A stretch of 64,000 bases of DNA from JALORV01 sp035429725 (GTDB lineage: Bacteria > Pseudomonadota > Gammaproteobacteria > Burkholderiales > Burkholderiaceae_F): NCBI GenBank assembly GCA_035429725.1, contig DAOMFI010000001.1, positions 1 through 64,000 on the forward strand, read 5' to 3'. A program made the translations under genes and the position numbers. The notes beneath the pieces are model-generated. The model did no database searches, was not told the origin of the DNA, and worked only from the letters and a program-made list of their open reading frames with translations. Of the stretch, positions 41,661 to 51,227 are shown one piece after another. Numbering within the stretch: position 1 is the stretch's first letter; each line of letters opens with the position of its first letter.

Positions 41661-43481
41661 GTGCAAGCGACGGACATCCGTCGTCCCGACTACTTTCATC
41701 GAGTCGTGGACTGCCAGTGGGCGTGCCCGGCGCACACCCCGGTTCCCGAGTACATCCGGCTGATCTCGAGTGGGCGTTACACCGACGCCTACATGGTCAA
41801 TTGGCAATCGAATGTCTTTCCCGGCATCCTCGGACGGACCTGCGACCGGCCCTGCGAGCCGGCTTGCCGCCGCGGACGCGTGGAGGAGAACCAGGTTTCG
41901 CGGCCCGAACCGGTGGCCATCTGCCGGCTGAAGCGCGTTGCGGCGGATCTCAAGGGCGACATCCAGCGCCGGTTGCCGAAACGGGCCGGGCGAAAAAACG
42001 GCAAGCGCATTGCATGCATTGGTGCGGGCCCGGCTTCGCTGACCGTCGCCCGCGATCTTGCCCCTCTTGGCTACGAGGTCATCGTCTTCGACCAGGACCC
42101 GAAGGCCGGCGGCATGATCCGAACGCAGATTCCGCGCTTTCGCCTGCCCGAGGAGGTCATCGACGAGGAAACCGGCTACGTGCTCGGGCTCGGCGTCGAG
42201 TTCCGCGGCGGCGTGCGCATCGATTCGATGAAGGCACTGCTCAAGGATGGTTACGACGCGGTCTTCGTCGGCTCTGGCGCACCGCGGGGGCGCGACCTCG
42301 ACCTGCCGGGCCGCCGTGAAGCCGCTGCGCACATCCACATCGGTATCGACTGGCTGTCGTCCGTCTCTTTCGGGCACATCGCGAAAGCAGGCAAACGGGT
42401 CATCGTCCTCGGCGGCGGCAACACCGCGATGGACTGCTGCCGGACCGCGCGACGGCTGGGCGGCGAGGATGTCAAGGTCATCGTGCGCTCGGGTTTCGAT
42501 GAGATGAAGGCCTCCCCCTGGGAAAAGGAGGACGCCCAGCACGAAGGCATACCGATCCTCAACTTCCTGGTGCCCAAGGCCTTCCTCCACGTCAGTGGCC
42601 GCCTGACCGGCATGACTTTTGGCAAGGTGAAGGCCGTTTACGACGATCGCGGCCGGCGCTCGCTGGTGCCGACCGGCGAACCGGACCAGACCTTCGCGTG
42701 CGACGAAGTCCTGGTCGCCGTCGGGCAGGAAAACGCCTTCCCATGGATCGAGCGCGATGCGGGCATCAGGTTCGACGACAACGGCATGCCGGTGCTCGAC
42801 GCGACCACGCTGCAGTCGACGCTGCCGCATGTGTTTTTCGGGGGTGACGCGGCACTCGGCCCCAAGAACATCATCTGGGCCGTTGCCCAGGGCCATGACG
42901 CGGCCGTGTCGATCGACAAGTTCCTGCACGGCGAGGATGTGCATGAGCGCCCGGCCCCGGGCGTGACGCTCGTGTCGCAGAAAATGGGCATCCATGAGTG
43001 GAGCTATGACAACGAGGTCGCGGCCGACACGCGCTTCAAGGTGCCCTGGCGCGATGTCAGCGAAGCGCTGCGGAGCATCAAGGTCGAGGTCGAACTCGGG
43101 TTCGACGCCGCCACGGCGTGGAAGGAGGCCCAGCGCTGCCTCAACTGCGACGTGCAGACCGTGTTCAGTGCGGTGCAATGCATCGAATGCGACGCCTGCG
43201 TGGACGTCTGCCCGACCGACTGCATCAACTTCATCGCCAATGGCGAGGAGTCGGAACTTCGCGGACGGCTGCGCGCCCCGGCGCCGGATCGCGATCAGGC
43301 GCTGTATGTCTCGAGCGAACTGAAGACCGGTCGCGTCATGGTCAAGGACGAAAACGTCTGCCTGCACTGCGGACTGTGTGCAGAGCGTTGCCCCACCGGC
43401 GCGTGGGACATGCAGCGCTTCCGGCTCGACGTGACGCATGCCGGCCGCGGCTGCCGCGTGAAGCAGAAGGAGGCCGCCTGA
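41661..43481 (+). CDS. korC: GltD-like FAD/iron-sulfur oxidoreductase, KorC type
   Basis: 606 residues from GTG 41661 with GAGGAG upstream. In order: an N-terminal GltD-type cluster domain (WACPAHTPVPEYIRL, then CDRPCEPACRRGRVEE), FAD-binding KRIACIGAGPASLTVARDLA, NADP-type fold KRVIVLGGGNTAMDCCRTARRLG, the FAD contact HVFFGGDAALGPKNIIWAVAQGH, and two C-terminal [4Fe-4S] motifs (CIECDACVDVCPTDC and CLHCGLCAERCP). It should move electrons between NAD(P) and ferredoxin or the Kor subunits. I recall a korCAB-like set in aromatic-degrading Thauera and Azoarcus, where KorC makes the 2-oxoglutarate oxidoreductase NADP-dependent. Its stop overlaps the korA start (TGATG). Confidence 0.82.
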   Translation: MQATDIRRPDYFHRVVDCQWACPAHTPVPEYIRLISSGRYTDAYMVNWQSNVFPGILGRTCDRPCEPACRRGRVEENQVSRPEPVAICRLKRVAADLKGDIQRRLPKRAGRKNGKRIACIGAGPASLTVARDLAPLGYEVIVFDQDPKAGGMIRTQIPRFRLPEEVIDEETGYVLGLGVEFRGGVRIDSMKALLKDGYDAVFVGSGAPRGRDLDLPGRREAAAHIHIGIDWLSSVSFGHIAKAGKRVIVLGGGNTAMDCCRTARRLGGEDVKVIVRSGFDEMKASPWEKEDAQHEGIPILNFLVPKAFLHVSGRLTGMTFGKVKAVYDDRGRRSLVPTGEPDQTFACDEVLVAVGQENAFPWIERDAGIRFDDNGMPVLDATTLQSTLPHVFFGGDAALGPKNIIWAVAQGHDAAVSIDKFLHGEDVHERPAPGVTLVSQKMGIHEWSYDNEVAADTRFKVPWRDVSEALRSIKVEVELGFDAATAWKEAQRCLNCDVQTVFSAVQCIECDACVDVCPTDCINFIANGEESELRGRLRAPAPDRDQALYVSSELKTGRVMVKDENVCLHCGLCAERCPTGAWDMQRFRLDVTHAGRGCRVKQKEAA

Positions 43482-45534
43482 TGAACCCTCCGAAGGACGG
43501 GCGACCCCGGACCGAGGGCGCGGCGCACGCCGCCCGCCCCGCGCGGATCGCCGCCGTCAACGACTTCGTCGTCAAGTTTGCCAACGTCAATGGCTCCGGG
43601 TCGGCCAGCGCCAACGAACTCTTCGCCCGCAGCATCCTGCGCATGGGTGTCCCGGTGTCACCGCGCAACATCTTTCCCTCGAACATCCAGGGCCTGCCGA
43701 CCTGGTACGAGGTGCGGGTCACGGAGCAGGGGCACCTCGGCCGACGCGGCGGAGTCGACCTGATGGTGGCGATGAATCCGCAGACCTGGGACCGCGACCT
43801 CAAGGAAATCGAACCCGGCGGCTACCTGCTGTACGACTCGACCCGCCCGACGCCGCCGAGCCGGCTGCGCGACGACATCTACATCTTGCCGGTGCCGCTC
43901 ACCGAGATCGCCGCGGCGAAGTTCTCCGACCCCAAGGAACGCCAGCTGCTGAAGAACATCATGTACGTCGGCGTCCTGGCGGCCACACTCGGCATCGAGC
44001 CCGAGGTCATCGCCCAGCTGCTTGGCGAGCAGTACAAGGGCAAGGACCGGCTGGTGAAACCCAACCTCGAAGCGTTCATGACGGGCCTGCACTACGGCCG
44101 CGAGCACCTCGAGGATGCCACTGAGCTGCGGATCGCGCGCAGCGACAAGGTCGGCGACCGGATCTTCGTCGAGGGCAATGCGGCGACTGCGCTGGGCTGT
44201 GTCTATGGCGGAGCCACCGTCTGCGCCTGGTACCCGATCACACCGTCGACCTCGGTGGCCGAAGCCTTCCAGAAGTACTGCGCCAAGTTCCGCGTCGACG
44301 CCGCCACCGGACGCAACAAGTACGCGGTAGTGCAGGCCGAGGACGAACTCGCATCCATCGGCATGGTGATCGGCGCCGGCTGGAACGGGGCGCGGGCGTT
44401 CACCGCCACCTCGGGGCCGGGCGTGTCCTTGATGACGGAGTTCATTGGCCTGGCGTACTTCGCCGAAGTGCCGGCGATGATCATCAACGTGCAGCGCGGC
44501 GGACCGTCGACCGGCATGCCGACCCGAACGCAGCAGTCGGATCTGCTTGCCTGCGCGTACGCCTCGCATGGCGATACCAAGCACGTGCTGCTCTTTCCCG
44601 AAGACCCGCACGAGTGCTTCGAGTTCGCGGCCGCCGCACTCGACCTGGCCGAGCGCCTGCAGACGCCGGTGTTCCTGATGACCGACCTCGACATCGGCAT
44701 GAACCATCGCCTGTGCCGGCCGTTCAAGTGGGACGACAGCCGGCGCTATGACCGCGGCAAGGTGATGGACACCGCCACGCTCGAGTCCGGCGCCGACTTC
44801 GGCCGCTACCTCGACGTCGACGGCGACGGCATTCCCTACCGGACGCTGCCGGGCGCGCACGCAACCCGCGGCGCGTACTTCACGCGCGGCTCGACCCGGG
44901 ACGCGTACGCGCGCTATTCCGAGGTCGGCTCCGACTACGTCTACAACATGGAGCGGCTGCTGCGGAAGTTCGACACCGCCAGGACCCTGGTGCCGCAGCC
45001 GATCATCGGGCGCGCGCAGGGCAAGGCCGCCGCCGGCGTCATCTACTACGGCTCGACCAGCCCGGCAATGGCGGAAGCACTTGCGCTGCTGCGGGCGCAG
45101 GACGTGCAGCTCGACCACCTGCGCGTGCGCGCCTTCCCCTTCCCGGACTCCGTCGCGGACTTCATCGCGCGCCACGAAACCGTGTTCGTCGTCGAGCAGA
45201 ACCGCGATGCGCAGCTGCGCACGCTGCTGGTCAACGAACTGGGCATCGACCCTGCCCGGCTGGTGCCCGTACTGCACTACGACGGCACGCCGATCACCGC
45301 GCGCTTCANNNNNNNNNNNNNNNNNNNNNNNNNNNNNNNNNNNNNNNNNNNNNNNNNNNNNNNNNNNNNNNNNNNNNNNNNNNNNNNNNNNNNNNNNNNN
45401 NNNNNNNNGCCCGGCTGGTGCCCGTACTGCACTACGACGGCACGCCGATCACCGCGCGCTTCATCGTCAACGCGGTCGCGGAGCGCGTGCAGGCCCGCAA
45501 CGTGCGCGCACTCAAGCCCGGCATGGCGGCCTGA
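43481..45534 (+). CDS. korA: 2-oxoacid:ferredoxin oxidoreductase, fused gamma-alpha subunit (assembly gap inside)
   Basis: The gene begins at ATG 43481 (MNPPKDGRPRTEG). A gamma domain comes first (FVVKFANVNGSGSASANELFARSI, GGVDLMVAMNPQTW), then the alpha/pyrimidine-binding part (CAWYPITPSTSVAEAF, SGPGVSLMTEFIGLAYFAEVP, RGGPSTGMPTRTQQSD, and domain II GVIYYGSTSPAMAEAL). It oxidises a 2-oxoacid, probably 2-oxoglutarate, with the beta subunit. 100 Ns (45309-45408) sit near the 3' end between two identical 55-bp copies. Removing one copy and the Ns (155 bases) restores the frame and yields 632 residues ending IVNAVAERVQARNVRALKPGMAA at TGA 45532-45534. Read literally, the frame runs on wrongly into korB. 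Confidence 0.85.
45254..45463. repeat. Identical 55-bp flanks of the gap (assembly duplicate)
   Basis: 45254-45308 and 45409-45463 are identical over all 55 bases, beginning GCCCGGCTGGTGCCCGTACT. A length of 55 equals a common assembler k-mer. The duplication is best read as two contig ends that were scaffolded without being merged, not as a biological repeat. Confidence 0.93.
45309..45408. other. Assembly gap of 100 Ns
   Basis: Exactly 100 Ns, a conventional placeholder for unknown length. Both flanks end in the same 55 bases, so the two contigs almost certainly overlap and no sequence is missing. Confidence 0.95.
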
Positions 45535-45544
45535 GGAAAATTCG

Positions 45545-46600
45545 ATGACCTATCTCGCCAAGCCCCGCCTGCATCACCCTGACCTGCCGACCAACGCGCT
45601 CGGGCACACGCGGCGCGACTACGAGGGCAAGATTTCGACGCTCTGTGCCGGGTGCGGCCACGATTCGATCTCGGCGGCCATCATCCAGGCCTGCTGGGAG
45701 CTTTCGATCGAGCCGCACCGCGTGGCCAAGCTGTCGGGCATCGGCTGTTCTTCGAAGACGCCGGACTACTTCCTGGGCAACTCCCACGGTTTCAACTCGG
45801 TTCACGGCCGCATGCCCTCGGTCATGACCGGCGCGAATCTCGCCAACCGGGATCTCATCTACCTGGGCGTGTCAGGCGACGGCGATTCGGCGTCGATCGG
45901 CCTCGGTCAGTTCGCACACCTGATCCGGCGCGGCGTCAACATGACCTATATCTGCGAGAACAACGGGGTCTACGGGCTGACCAAGGGCCAGTTCTCGGCC
46001 ACCGCCGACCGCGGCTCCAAGTCCAAGCGCGGGGCGGTCAACCGCGACGCTCCGATCGACATGGTGTCTCTGGCGCTGCAGCTCGGCATCACCTACGTCG
46101 CGCGCAGCTTCTCGGGCGACAAGGACCAGCTCGTGCCGCTGATCAAGGGCGCGCTCAGCCACCGTGGCGCGGCCCTGCTCGACGTCATCAGCCCGTGCGT
46201 GGCATTCAACAACCATGCCGGCAGCACCAAGAGCTACGACTACGTGCGCGAGCACAACGATGCCGTCAACCGTCTCGACTTCATGCCTCGGCGCGAAGGG
46301 ATCGTGGCCTCGTACGAACCGGGCGAGGTCATCGAGATCACGCAGCACGACGGCAGCCGGCTGCGGCTGCGCAAGCTCACGGACGGCTTCGATCCGGGTG
46401 ACGCGCTGGCGGCGATCAGCCACATCCACCAGCACCACGCGCGCGGCGAGATCGTCACAGGCCTGCTCTACGTCGACCCGTCCGCCGATGACCTGCATGA
46501 GCACCTGAACACGGTGCCCACGCCGCTGAACCGGCTGACGGAGTCTGACCTCTGTCCCGGATCCGCAGCGCTCGAACGGCTCAACGCCGAACTCGCCTGA
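45545..46600 (+). CDS. korB: 2-oxoacid:ferredoxin oxidoreductase beta subunit
   Basis: 351 residues from ATG 45545 with GAGGAAAA upstream. The thiamine-diphosphate subunit: cluster-type cysteines in TLCAGCGHDSIS and LSGIGCSSKTPDYF, and the TPP-Mg motif GVSGDGDSASIGLGQFAHLIRRG ending NNGVYGLTKGQFS. GHDSI, HGRMPSVMTGANLAN and the C-terminal VAFNNHAGSTKSYDYVREH resemble 2-oxoglutarate-type enzymes. Paired with korA, 10 bp away. The electron acceptor is ferredoxin or KorC. Confidence 0.92.
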   Translation: MTYLAKPRLHHPDLPTNALGHTRRDYEGKISTLCAGCGHDSISAAIIQACWELSIEPHRVAKLSGIGCSSKTPDYFLGNSHGFNSVHGRMPSVMTGANLANRDLIYLGVSGDGDSASIGLGQFAHLIRRGVNMTYICENNGVYGLTKGQFSATADRGSKSKRGAVNRDAPIDMVSLALQLGITYVARSFSGDKDQLVPLIKGALSHRGAALLDVISPCVAFNNHAGSTKSYDYVREHNDAVNRLDFMPRREGIVASYEPGEVIEITQHDGSRLRLRKLTDGFDPGDALAAISHIHQHHARGEIVTGLLYVDPSADDLHEHLNTVPTPLNRLTESDLCPGSAALERLNAELA

Positions 46601-46635
46601 GCGCGCCAGCGTCCTAAGCTTCCCGCCCGCCGCTG

Positions 46636-46653
46636 GGCCATCGAACGATGGCC
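46636..46653 (+). terminator. korB: Hairpin after korB
   Basis: GGCCATC (46636-46642), loop GAAC, GATGGCC (46647-46653) starts 36 bp after the korB stop. It lacks a strong T tract (TGTAACGG follows). It may separate korCAB from the nfnAB unit, which starts at 46803. The rest of the 202-bp gap shows nothing clear. Confidence 0.45.
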
Positions 46654-46802
46654 TGTAACGGTGTGCGTGCCGTTGCCCCAGATCAATGCCCTTGCGGCGT
46701 TCAAGGTCGATGCTCCTGCCTACGTGAGGCTTTCCGCCTCATCGCCCGCGGCAACCTCGCGCAGACGAGGGCGCGGGATCACGCAGCGCACGGGAGAGCA
46801 CC

Positions 46803-47750
46803 ATGGCGCAGGCGAATGGCGCACAGGGATACGAGATCCTTGCGCGTGAGGACTACTCGGACGTCACCTACATGCTGGAGGTGGCCCACCCGATGATGGC
46901 GAAGGCGGCCAAGCCAGGCCAGTTCGTCATCGTCATGGAGCACGAGCACGGCGAGCGCATCCCGCTCACCATCGCCGACTTCGACCGCGAGCGCGGCACG
47001 ATCACGCTGGTCATCCAGGCCGTCGGCAAGACCACGAAGGAAATGCAGGCCGGCTGCAAGGTCGGGTCGCGCCTCTACGCGATGGTCGGCCCGATGGGCA
47101 TTCCGAGCCACATCGGCAAAGCGAAGAAGGTGATCTGCGTCGGCGGCGGCCTCGGCGTCGCGCCGGTCTACCCGCAGGCGCGCGCCTACAAGGAAAGCGG
47201 CGCTTATGTCATCGGCGTGGTCGGCTTCCGCAACAAGGAGCTGATGTTCTGGCAGGACAAATTCGCCAAGGTCTGCGACGAACTGATCGTCTGTACCGAC
47301 GACGGCTCCGCCGGCATCAAGGGTCTGGTCACCGAAGGCATCAAGCAGGCGGTGGCGAAACACTCCGACATCGACGAGGTCGTCGCGATCGGCCCGCCGA
47401 TCATGATGAAGGGCTGCTCCGAAGCGACCCGCGCGCACGGCATCAAGACGATGGTGAGCCTGAACCCGGTGATGGTCGACGGCACCGGCATGTGCGGCGG
47501 CTGCCGCGTCAAGGTCGGCGATCAGGTCAAGTTCGCGTGCGTCGACGGTCCCGACTTCGACGGTCACCAGGTCGACTTCGACGACCTGATGTCGCGGCTG
47601 GTGCGCTACAAGCGCGCGGAGCACGATGCACTGGAGCGCTGGCAGGAGTCGTGCCGCATCCGCGCCGACAAGATTGTCGACCTGAAGGCCGCCGTGCTCG
47701 GAACCGAAACCGAGGTCCCGATCGACGTCCAGCCCAGCACCGACGGCTGA
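46803..47750 (+). CDS. nfnA: Ferredoxin:NADP+ transhydrogenase small subunit, NfnA (SudB) type
   Basis: 315 residues with GGGAGAG upstream. An FAD-binding oxidoreductase domain (AKPGQFVIVMEHEHGERIPLTIADFD), an NAD-binding domain (KKVICVGGGLGVAPVYPQARAYKE) and a C-terminal [2Fe-2S] site (MVDGTGMCGGCRVKV followed by FACVDGPDFDGHQVDFDDL), the order of NfnA and of sulfide dehydrogenase SudB. In Nfn this subunit takes NADH while NfnB handles NADP+ and ferredoxin. The nfnB start follows 16 bp later. Function as transhydrogenase or sulfide dehydrogenase cannot be separated from sequence alone. Confidence 0.88.
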   Translation: MAQANGAQGYEILAREDYSDVTYMLEVAHPMMAKAAKPGQFVIVMEHEHGERIPLTIADFDRERGTITLVIQAVGKTTKEMQAGCKVGSRLYAMVGPMGIPSHIGKAKKVICVGGGLGVAPVYPQARAYKESGAYVIGVVGFRNKELMFWQDKFAKVCDELIVCTDDGSAGIKGLVTEGIKQAVAKHSDIDEVVAIGPPIMMKGCSEATRAHGIKTMVSLNPVMVDGTGMCGGCRVKVGDQVKFACVDGPDFDGHQVDFDDLMSRLVRYKRAEHDALERWQESCRIRADKIVDLKAAVLGTETEVPIDVQPSTDG

Positions 47751-47766
47751 ACGAGGAGCCGAGTCC

Positions 47767-49272
47767 ATGGCCACAGCCAAGAAGAAGACGATCCGCACGA
47801 TTCCGCAGGAGCGGACGCCGATGCCGGAGCAGGACCCGAAAGTGCGGGCCCGCAATTTCGAAGAAGTGGCCTGCGGCTACCGGCTCGAGGACGCGCTGCG
47901 CGAAGCCGAGCGCTGCCTGCAGTGCCCCGATGAGCCGTGCGTGCGCGGCTGCCCGGTCAACATCGACATTCCGTCCTTCATCAAGAAGATCAGCGAGAAG
48001 CACTATCACGGGGCCTACGAGGTCATCACCGACACCAACCTGCTGCCTTCCGTCTGCGGCCGCGTCTGCCCGCAGGAGAACCAGTGCGAAGGCGTGTGCA
48101 CGGTCGGCGAGACGCTCGAACCCGTGGCCATCGGACGGCTCGAGCGCTTCGTCGGCGACATGGCCATCGCGGAGGGATGGGAGAACGTTCCCTACATCGA
48201 ACCTTCCGGGTACAAGGTGGGCATCGTGGGCGCCGGGCCGGCTGGCATGGCCTGCGCGGCCGATATGGCCAAGGCCGGCTGCGAAGTCATCGTCTACGAG
48301 GCGTTCCACACGCCGGGCGGGGTGCTCAAGTACGGCATCCCGGACTTTCGCCTGCCCAATGACGTCATCGATGCCGAGATCCAGAAGCTGCGCAACCTCG
48401 GCGTGCGCTTCGAATGCAATACGCTGGTCGGGCGGCTGTTCACCATCGAACAGATGGTCACCGAGATGGGCTTCCACGCCGTATTCATCGGCACCGGGGC
48501 CGGGTATCCGAGCTTCATGGGCATCCCCGGCGAATCGCTCAACGGTGTGCTGTCCGCCAATGAACTGCTCACGCGCTGCAACCTGATGCGGGCGCGCGAC
48601 TTCCCCAACTTCGACACGCCGCTGCAGCCCGGCAAGCACGTCGCCGTCATCGGCGCGGGCAACACGGCGATGGACGCGCTGCGCGTGTCGCTGCGCCTGG
48701 GTGCCGAGTCGGTTCATTGCATCTACCGCCGCTCGAAGAAGGAAGCGCCGGCACGGGTCGAAGAGATCCACCATGCGGAGCAGGAAGGCGTCGATTTCAA
48801 CTGGCTGACGAGCCCGGTCGAGATCCTCGGCGACAAGAACAACAACGTCCGCGCGCTGCGCTGCGTGAAAATGGAGCTCGGCGAGCCCGACGACTCGGGG
48901 CGGCGCCGTCCGGTCGTCGTCCCCGGCAGCGAGTTCGAGTTCGAGGCCGACATGGTCGTGTTCGCGATCGGCACGAATGCCAATCCCATCCTCGGCCAGA
49001 CGGCGAAGCTCAAGCTCAACAAGTGGGGCTACATCGCCACCGACGAAAGCCTCGCCACGTCGATGGCCGGGGTCTGGGCCGGCGGCGACATCGTCACGGG
49101 CGCGGCCACGGTCATCCAGGCGATGGGCGCGGGCCGCAGGGCAGCGCGCGCGATGAAAGCCTACCTCGGCCTGCGTGACAGCGACGCCGTCTACGACACC
49201 GGGACCGGCGGCTCGCTCTTCGGCATCCCGCGCGAAGAGCACGGTTTTGCGCAGATCCGCGTCGCCCGCTAG
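47767..49272 (+). CDS. nfnB: Ferredoxin:NADP+ transhydrogenase large subunit, NfnB / GltD-like
   Basis: 501 residues with GAGGAG upstream. N-terminal iron-sulfur domain (CLQCPDEPCVRGCPVNIDIP, then CGRVCPQENQCEGVC), FAD-binding YKVGIVGAGPAGMACAADMAKAG, VKYGIPDFRL-like LKYGIPDFRLPNDVI, NADP-binding HVAVIGAGNTAMDALRVSLRLG, and C-terminal GVWAGGDIVTGAATVIQAMGAGRRAA. Glutamate synthase small subunits share this build, but no large-subunit gene is present and pairing with nfnA supports Nfn. It may link reduced ferredoxin from the two oxidoreductases to NADPH. Confidence 0.87.
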   Translation: MATAKKKTIRTIPQERTPMPEQDPKVRARNFEEVACGYRLEDALREAERCLQCPDEPCVRGCPVNIDIPSFIKKISEKHYHGAYEVITDTNLLPSVCGRVCPQENQCEGVCTVGETLEPVAIGRLERFVGDMAIAEGWENVPYIEPSGYKVGIVGAGPAGMACAADMAKAGCEVIVYEAFHTPGGVLKYGIPDFRLPNDVIDAEIQKLRNLGVRFECNTLVGRLFTIEQMVTEMGFHAVFIGTGAGYPSFMGIPGESLNGVLSANELLTRCNLMRARDFPNFDTPLQPGKHVAVIGAGNTAMDALRVSLRLGAESVHCIYRRSKKEAPARVEEIHHAEQEGVDFNWLTSPVEILGDKNNNVRALRCVKMELGEPDDSGRRRPVVVPGSEFEFEADMVVFAIGTNANPILGQTAKLKLNKWGYIATDESLATSMAGVWAGGDIVTGAATVIQAMGAGRRAARAMKAYLGLRDSDAVYDTGTGGSLFGIPREEHGFAQIRVAR

Positions 49273-49311
49273 CCGCGCCGCGCCACCGGAACCCGAAAGC
49301 AAGGAAGAAGC

Positions 49312-51204
49312 ATGAGCGCAGTCCTCGAACGCCCGTCGGCCAAAGGCAAGGCCGGCACCAAGCCTGCGGTGAAACTGCCCGAGCACATCGTTGAAGTCAT
49401 CAGCGACTCCGGCGAAGGCGCCCAGCGCTGCGGCCAGGCATTTGCCTCGATCGCGGCCCGCAGCGGCAACGGCATCTGGACCGTGGAGATCATTCCGGCC
49501 GAGATCCAGCCGCCCGCGCGCAGCGTGGCCGGCGCCAGCGGCATCCGCATCCGCGTGGGCTCGAAGCATGTGAACAACGGCGGCGACGAGACAGACCTCG
49601 TCGTCGCCTTCAACGAGCAGGTGCTGCTGGGACGGGTGCGCGCCGGCGAGCTCAAGCAGGGCGCCACGATCCTGCTCGAGAACATCTGGGCCGAGCACCG
49701 TGACCCGGCTGTCGTCAAGTCCTACACCGACGCGGTGCAGGCACTGAAGAAGGCCGGGTTCCGCGTCATCGACCTGCCGCTCGAGAAGGAGTGCCGCTCG
49801 CTGATGAGCGACCCGCGCCGCGGCAAGAACATGTTCGTGCTGGGCGTGCTGGCGAGCATCTACAGCCTCGACCTGCAGCTTGCGCGCGACCAGATCGCCC
49901 TCACCTTCGGGAAGAAGGATCAGAAGGTCATCGATTCCAATGTCAGGCTGATGGAGGCCGGCTTCGCGTGGGGCGAAGCCAATCTCGACTTCAAGTACGA
50001 GATACCGGCCGAACGAGCCAGCGTGCCGCAGATCGTCGTCAACGGCAACACGGCGATCGCGCTCGGCGTCATCGCCTCGGGCATGGACATCTGCGCGATG
50101 TATCCGATCACGCCGGCGACGTCGGCCTCGCACTACCTGTCGGAGTGTTTCGAGAAGGTCGGCGGCATCGTGCACCAGGCCGAGGACGAAATCGCCGCCT
50201 GCGCCTTCGCGATCGGCGCCTCCTACGCCGGCCGCTGCGCGGTGACGATCACCTCCGGGCCGGGCTATTCGCTGAAGCAGGAAGGCATCGGGCTGGCGGT
50301 GATGGCGGAGATCCCGCTGGTCGTCGTCAACGTGCAGCGCGGCGGGCCCAGCACCGGGCAGCCGACGAAGGTCGAGCAGGCCGATCTGCTGACCTCGATC
50401 TACGGCAGCCACGGCGACGCACCGAAGGTCGTGCTCGCGGTGACCAGCATCGAGGACTGTTTCTATTCGATGATCACGGCGCGCAAGATCGCCGAGACCT
50501 TCAACATGGTGGTCGTGGTCCTGACCGACGCCAGCCTTGCCACGGCGCAGCAGCCGTTTCCCCGCCCGAAGTTCAGCGAGGAGTGGCTGGCGCCGCCCAT
50601 CGACCAGTCGCCCTTGCCCGAGGGCGCGAAACCCTATGACTGGGACAAGACGACCGGCATCGCGCGGCGGTTCTCGCCGGGGCAGCCGAACGGCATGCAC
50701 ACCGTGACCGGTCTGGCGCACGACCGCGCGAGCAAGGTGGCGTACGACCCCATCATCAACGAGGAAGGCCTGCGCATGCGCAGCCTGAAGCTGGCGACGC
50801 TGCAGAAGACGCTGAAGACGCCGCCGGTGTTCGGCGACCCCGAAGGCGATCTGCTGGTCGTCGGCTGGGGCAGCACGCAGGGTGTCATCGAGGAGGCGGT
50901 GCAGCGACTGCGCGACGAAGGGCTCAAGGTCTCCGCGCTGCAGATGCGCTTCATCCAGCCGATGCCGTCGGGCATCAAGGACATCTTCAAGCGATTCCGC
51001 AAGGTGATGACGGTCGAAGGAACGTGGGCCGATCGCCCGCACGAAGACGAGATGATCGACGAGGAAAACCGCCGCTATGCGCCGCTGGCGATGATGCTGC
51101 GCGCGCGCACCCTCGTCGACGTCGACTGCTGGACCGAGGCCAAGGGCCAGCCGATCAAGCCGGGCCAGGTGGTCCAGGCTCTGCGCGCCAAGCTGGCCGA
51201 ATAA
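49312..51204 (+). CDS. Second 2-oxoacid:ferredoxin oxidoreductase, gamma-alpha fusion
   Basis: 630 residues with AAGGAAGAAG upstream. Gamma part: VEVISDSGEGAQRCGQAFASIAARSG, then VRVGSKHVNNGGDETDLVVAFNEQVL. Alpha part: CAMYPITPATSASHYLSECF, TITSGPGYSLKQEGIGLAVMAEIP, VQRGGPSTGQPTKVEQADL, and domain II LLVVGWGSTQGVIEEAVQRL. Clearly divergent from KorA: different N terminus, different gamma sequence and TPP-site partner, so not a recent duplication. It resembles the 2-oxoacid:acceptor (KorA-type) enzymes also found in aerobes. Substrate not determined; pyruvate, 2-oxoglutarate and branched-chain oxoacids are open. Confidence 0.88.
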   Translation: MSAVLERPSAKGKAGTKPAVKLPEHIVEVISDSGEGAQRCGQAFASIAARSGNGIWTVEIIPAEIQPPARSVAGASGIRIRVGSKHVNNGGDETDLVVAFNEQVLLGRVRAGELKQGATILLENIWAEHRDPAVVKSYTDAVQALKKAGFRVIDLPLEKECRSLMSDPRRGKNMFVLGVLASIYSLDLQLARDQIALTFGKKDQKVIDSNVRLMEAGFAWGEANLDFKYEIPAERASVPQIVVNGNTAIALGVIASGMDICAMYPITPATSASHYLSECFEKVGGIVHQAEDEIAACAFAIGASYAGRCAVTITSGPGYSLKQEGIGLAVMAEIPLVVVNVQRGGPSTGQPTKVEQADLLTSIYGSHGDAPKVVLAVTSIEDCFYSMITARKIAETFNMVVVVLTDASLATAQQPFPRPKFSEEWLAPPIDQSPLPEGAKPYDWDKTTGIARRFSPGQPNGMHTVTGLAHDRASKVAYDPIINEEGLRMRSLKLATLQKTLKTPPVFGDPEGDLLVVGWGSTQGVIEEAVQRLRDEGLKVSALQMRFIQPMPSGIKDIFKRFRKVMTVEGTWADRPHEDEMIDEENRRYAPLAMMLRARTLVDVDCWTEAKGQPIKPGQVVQALRAKLAE

Positions 51205-51227
51205 CCCGCAGCCAAGGAAACCTGCCG

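Noticed and set aside
43118..46600. Single open frame of 1160 codons that would fuse korA and korB
   Set aside because: It passes through the 100 Ns in the wrong frame after the gap. Collapsing the 55-bp duplicate gives two normal genes.
47527..51042. Open frame of 1171 codons on the minus strand opposite the nfn genes and the second oxidoreductase
   Set aside because: It is the antisense shadow of well-supported genes; its translation is His/Arg/Asp-rich with no domain. Long antisense frames are expected in such GC-rich coding DNA.
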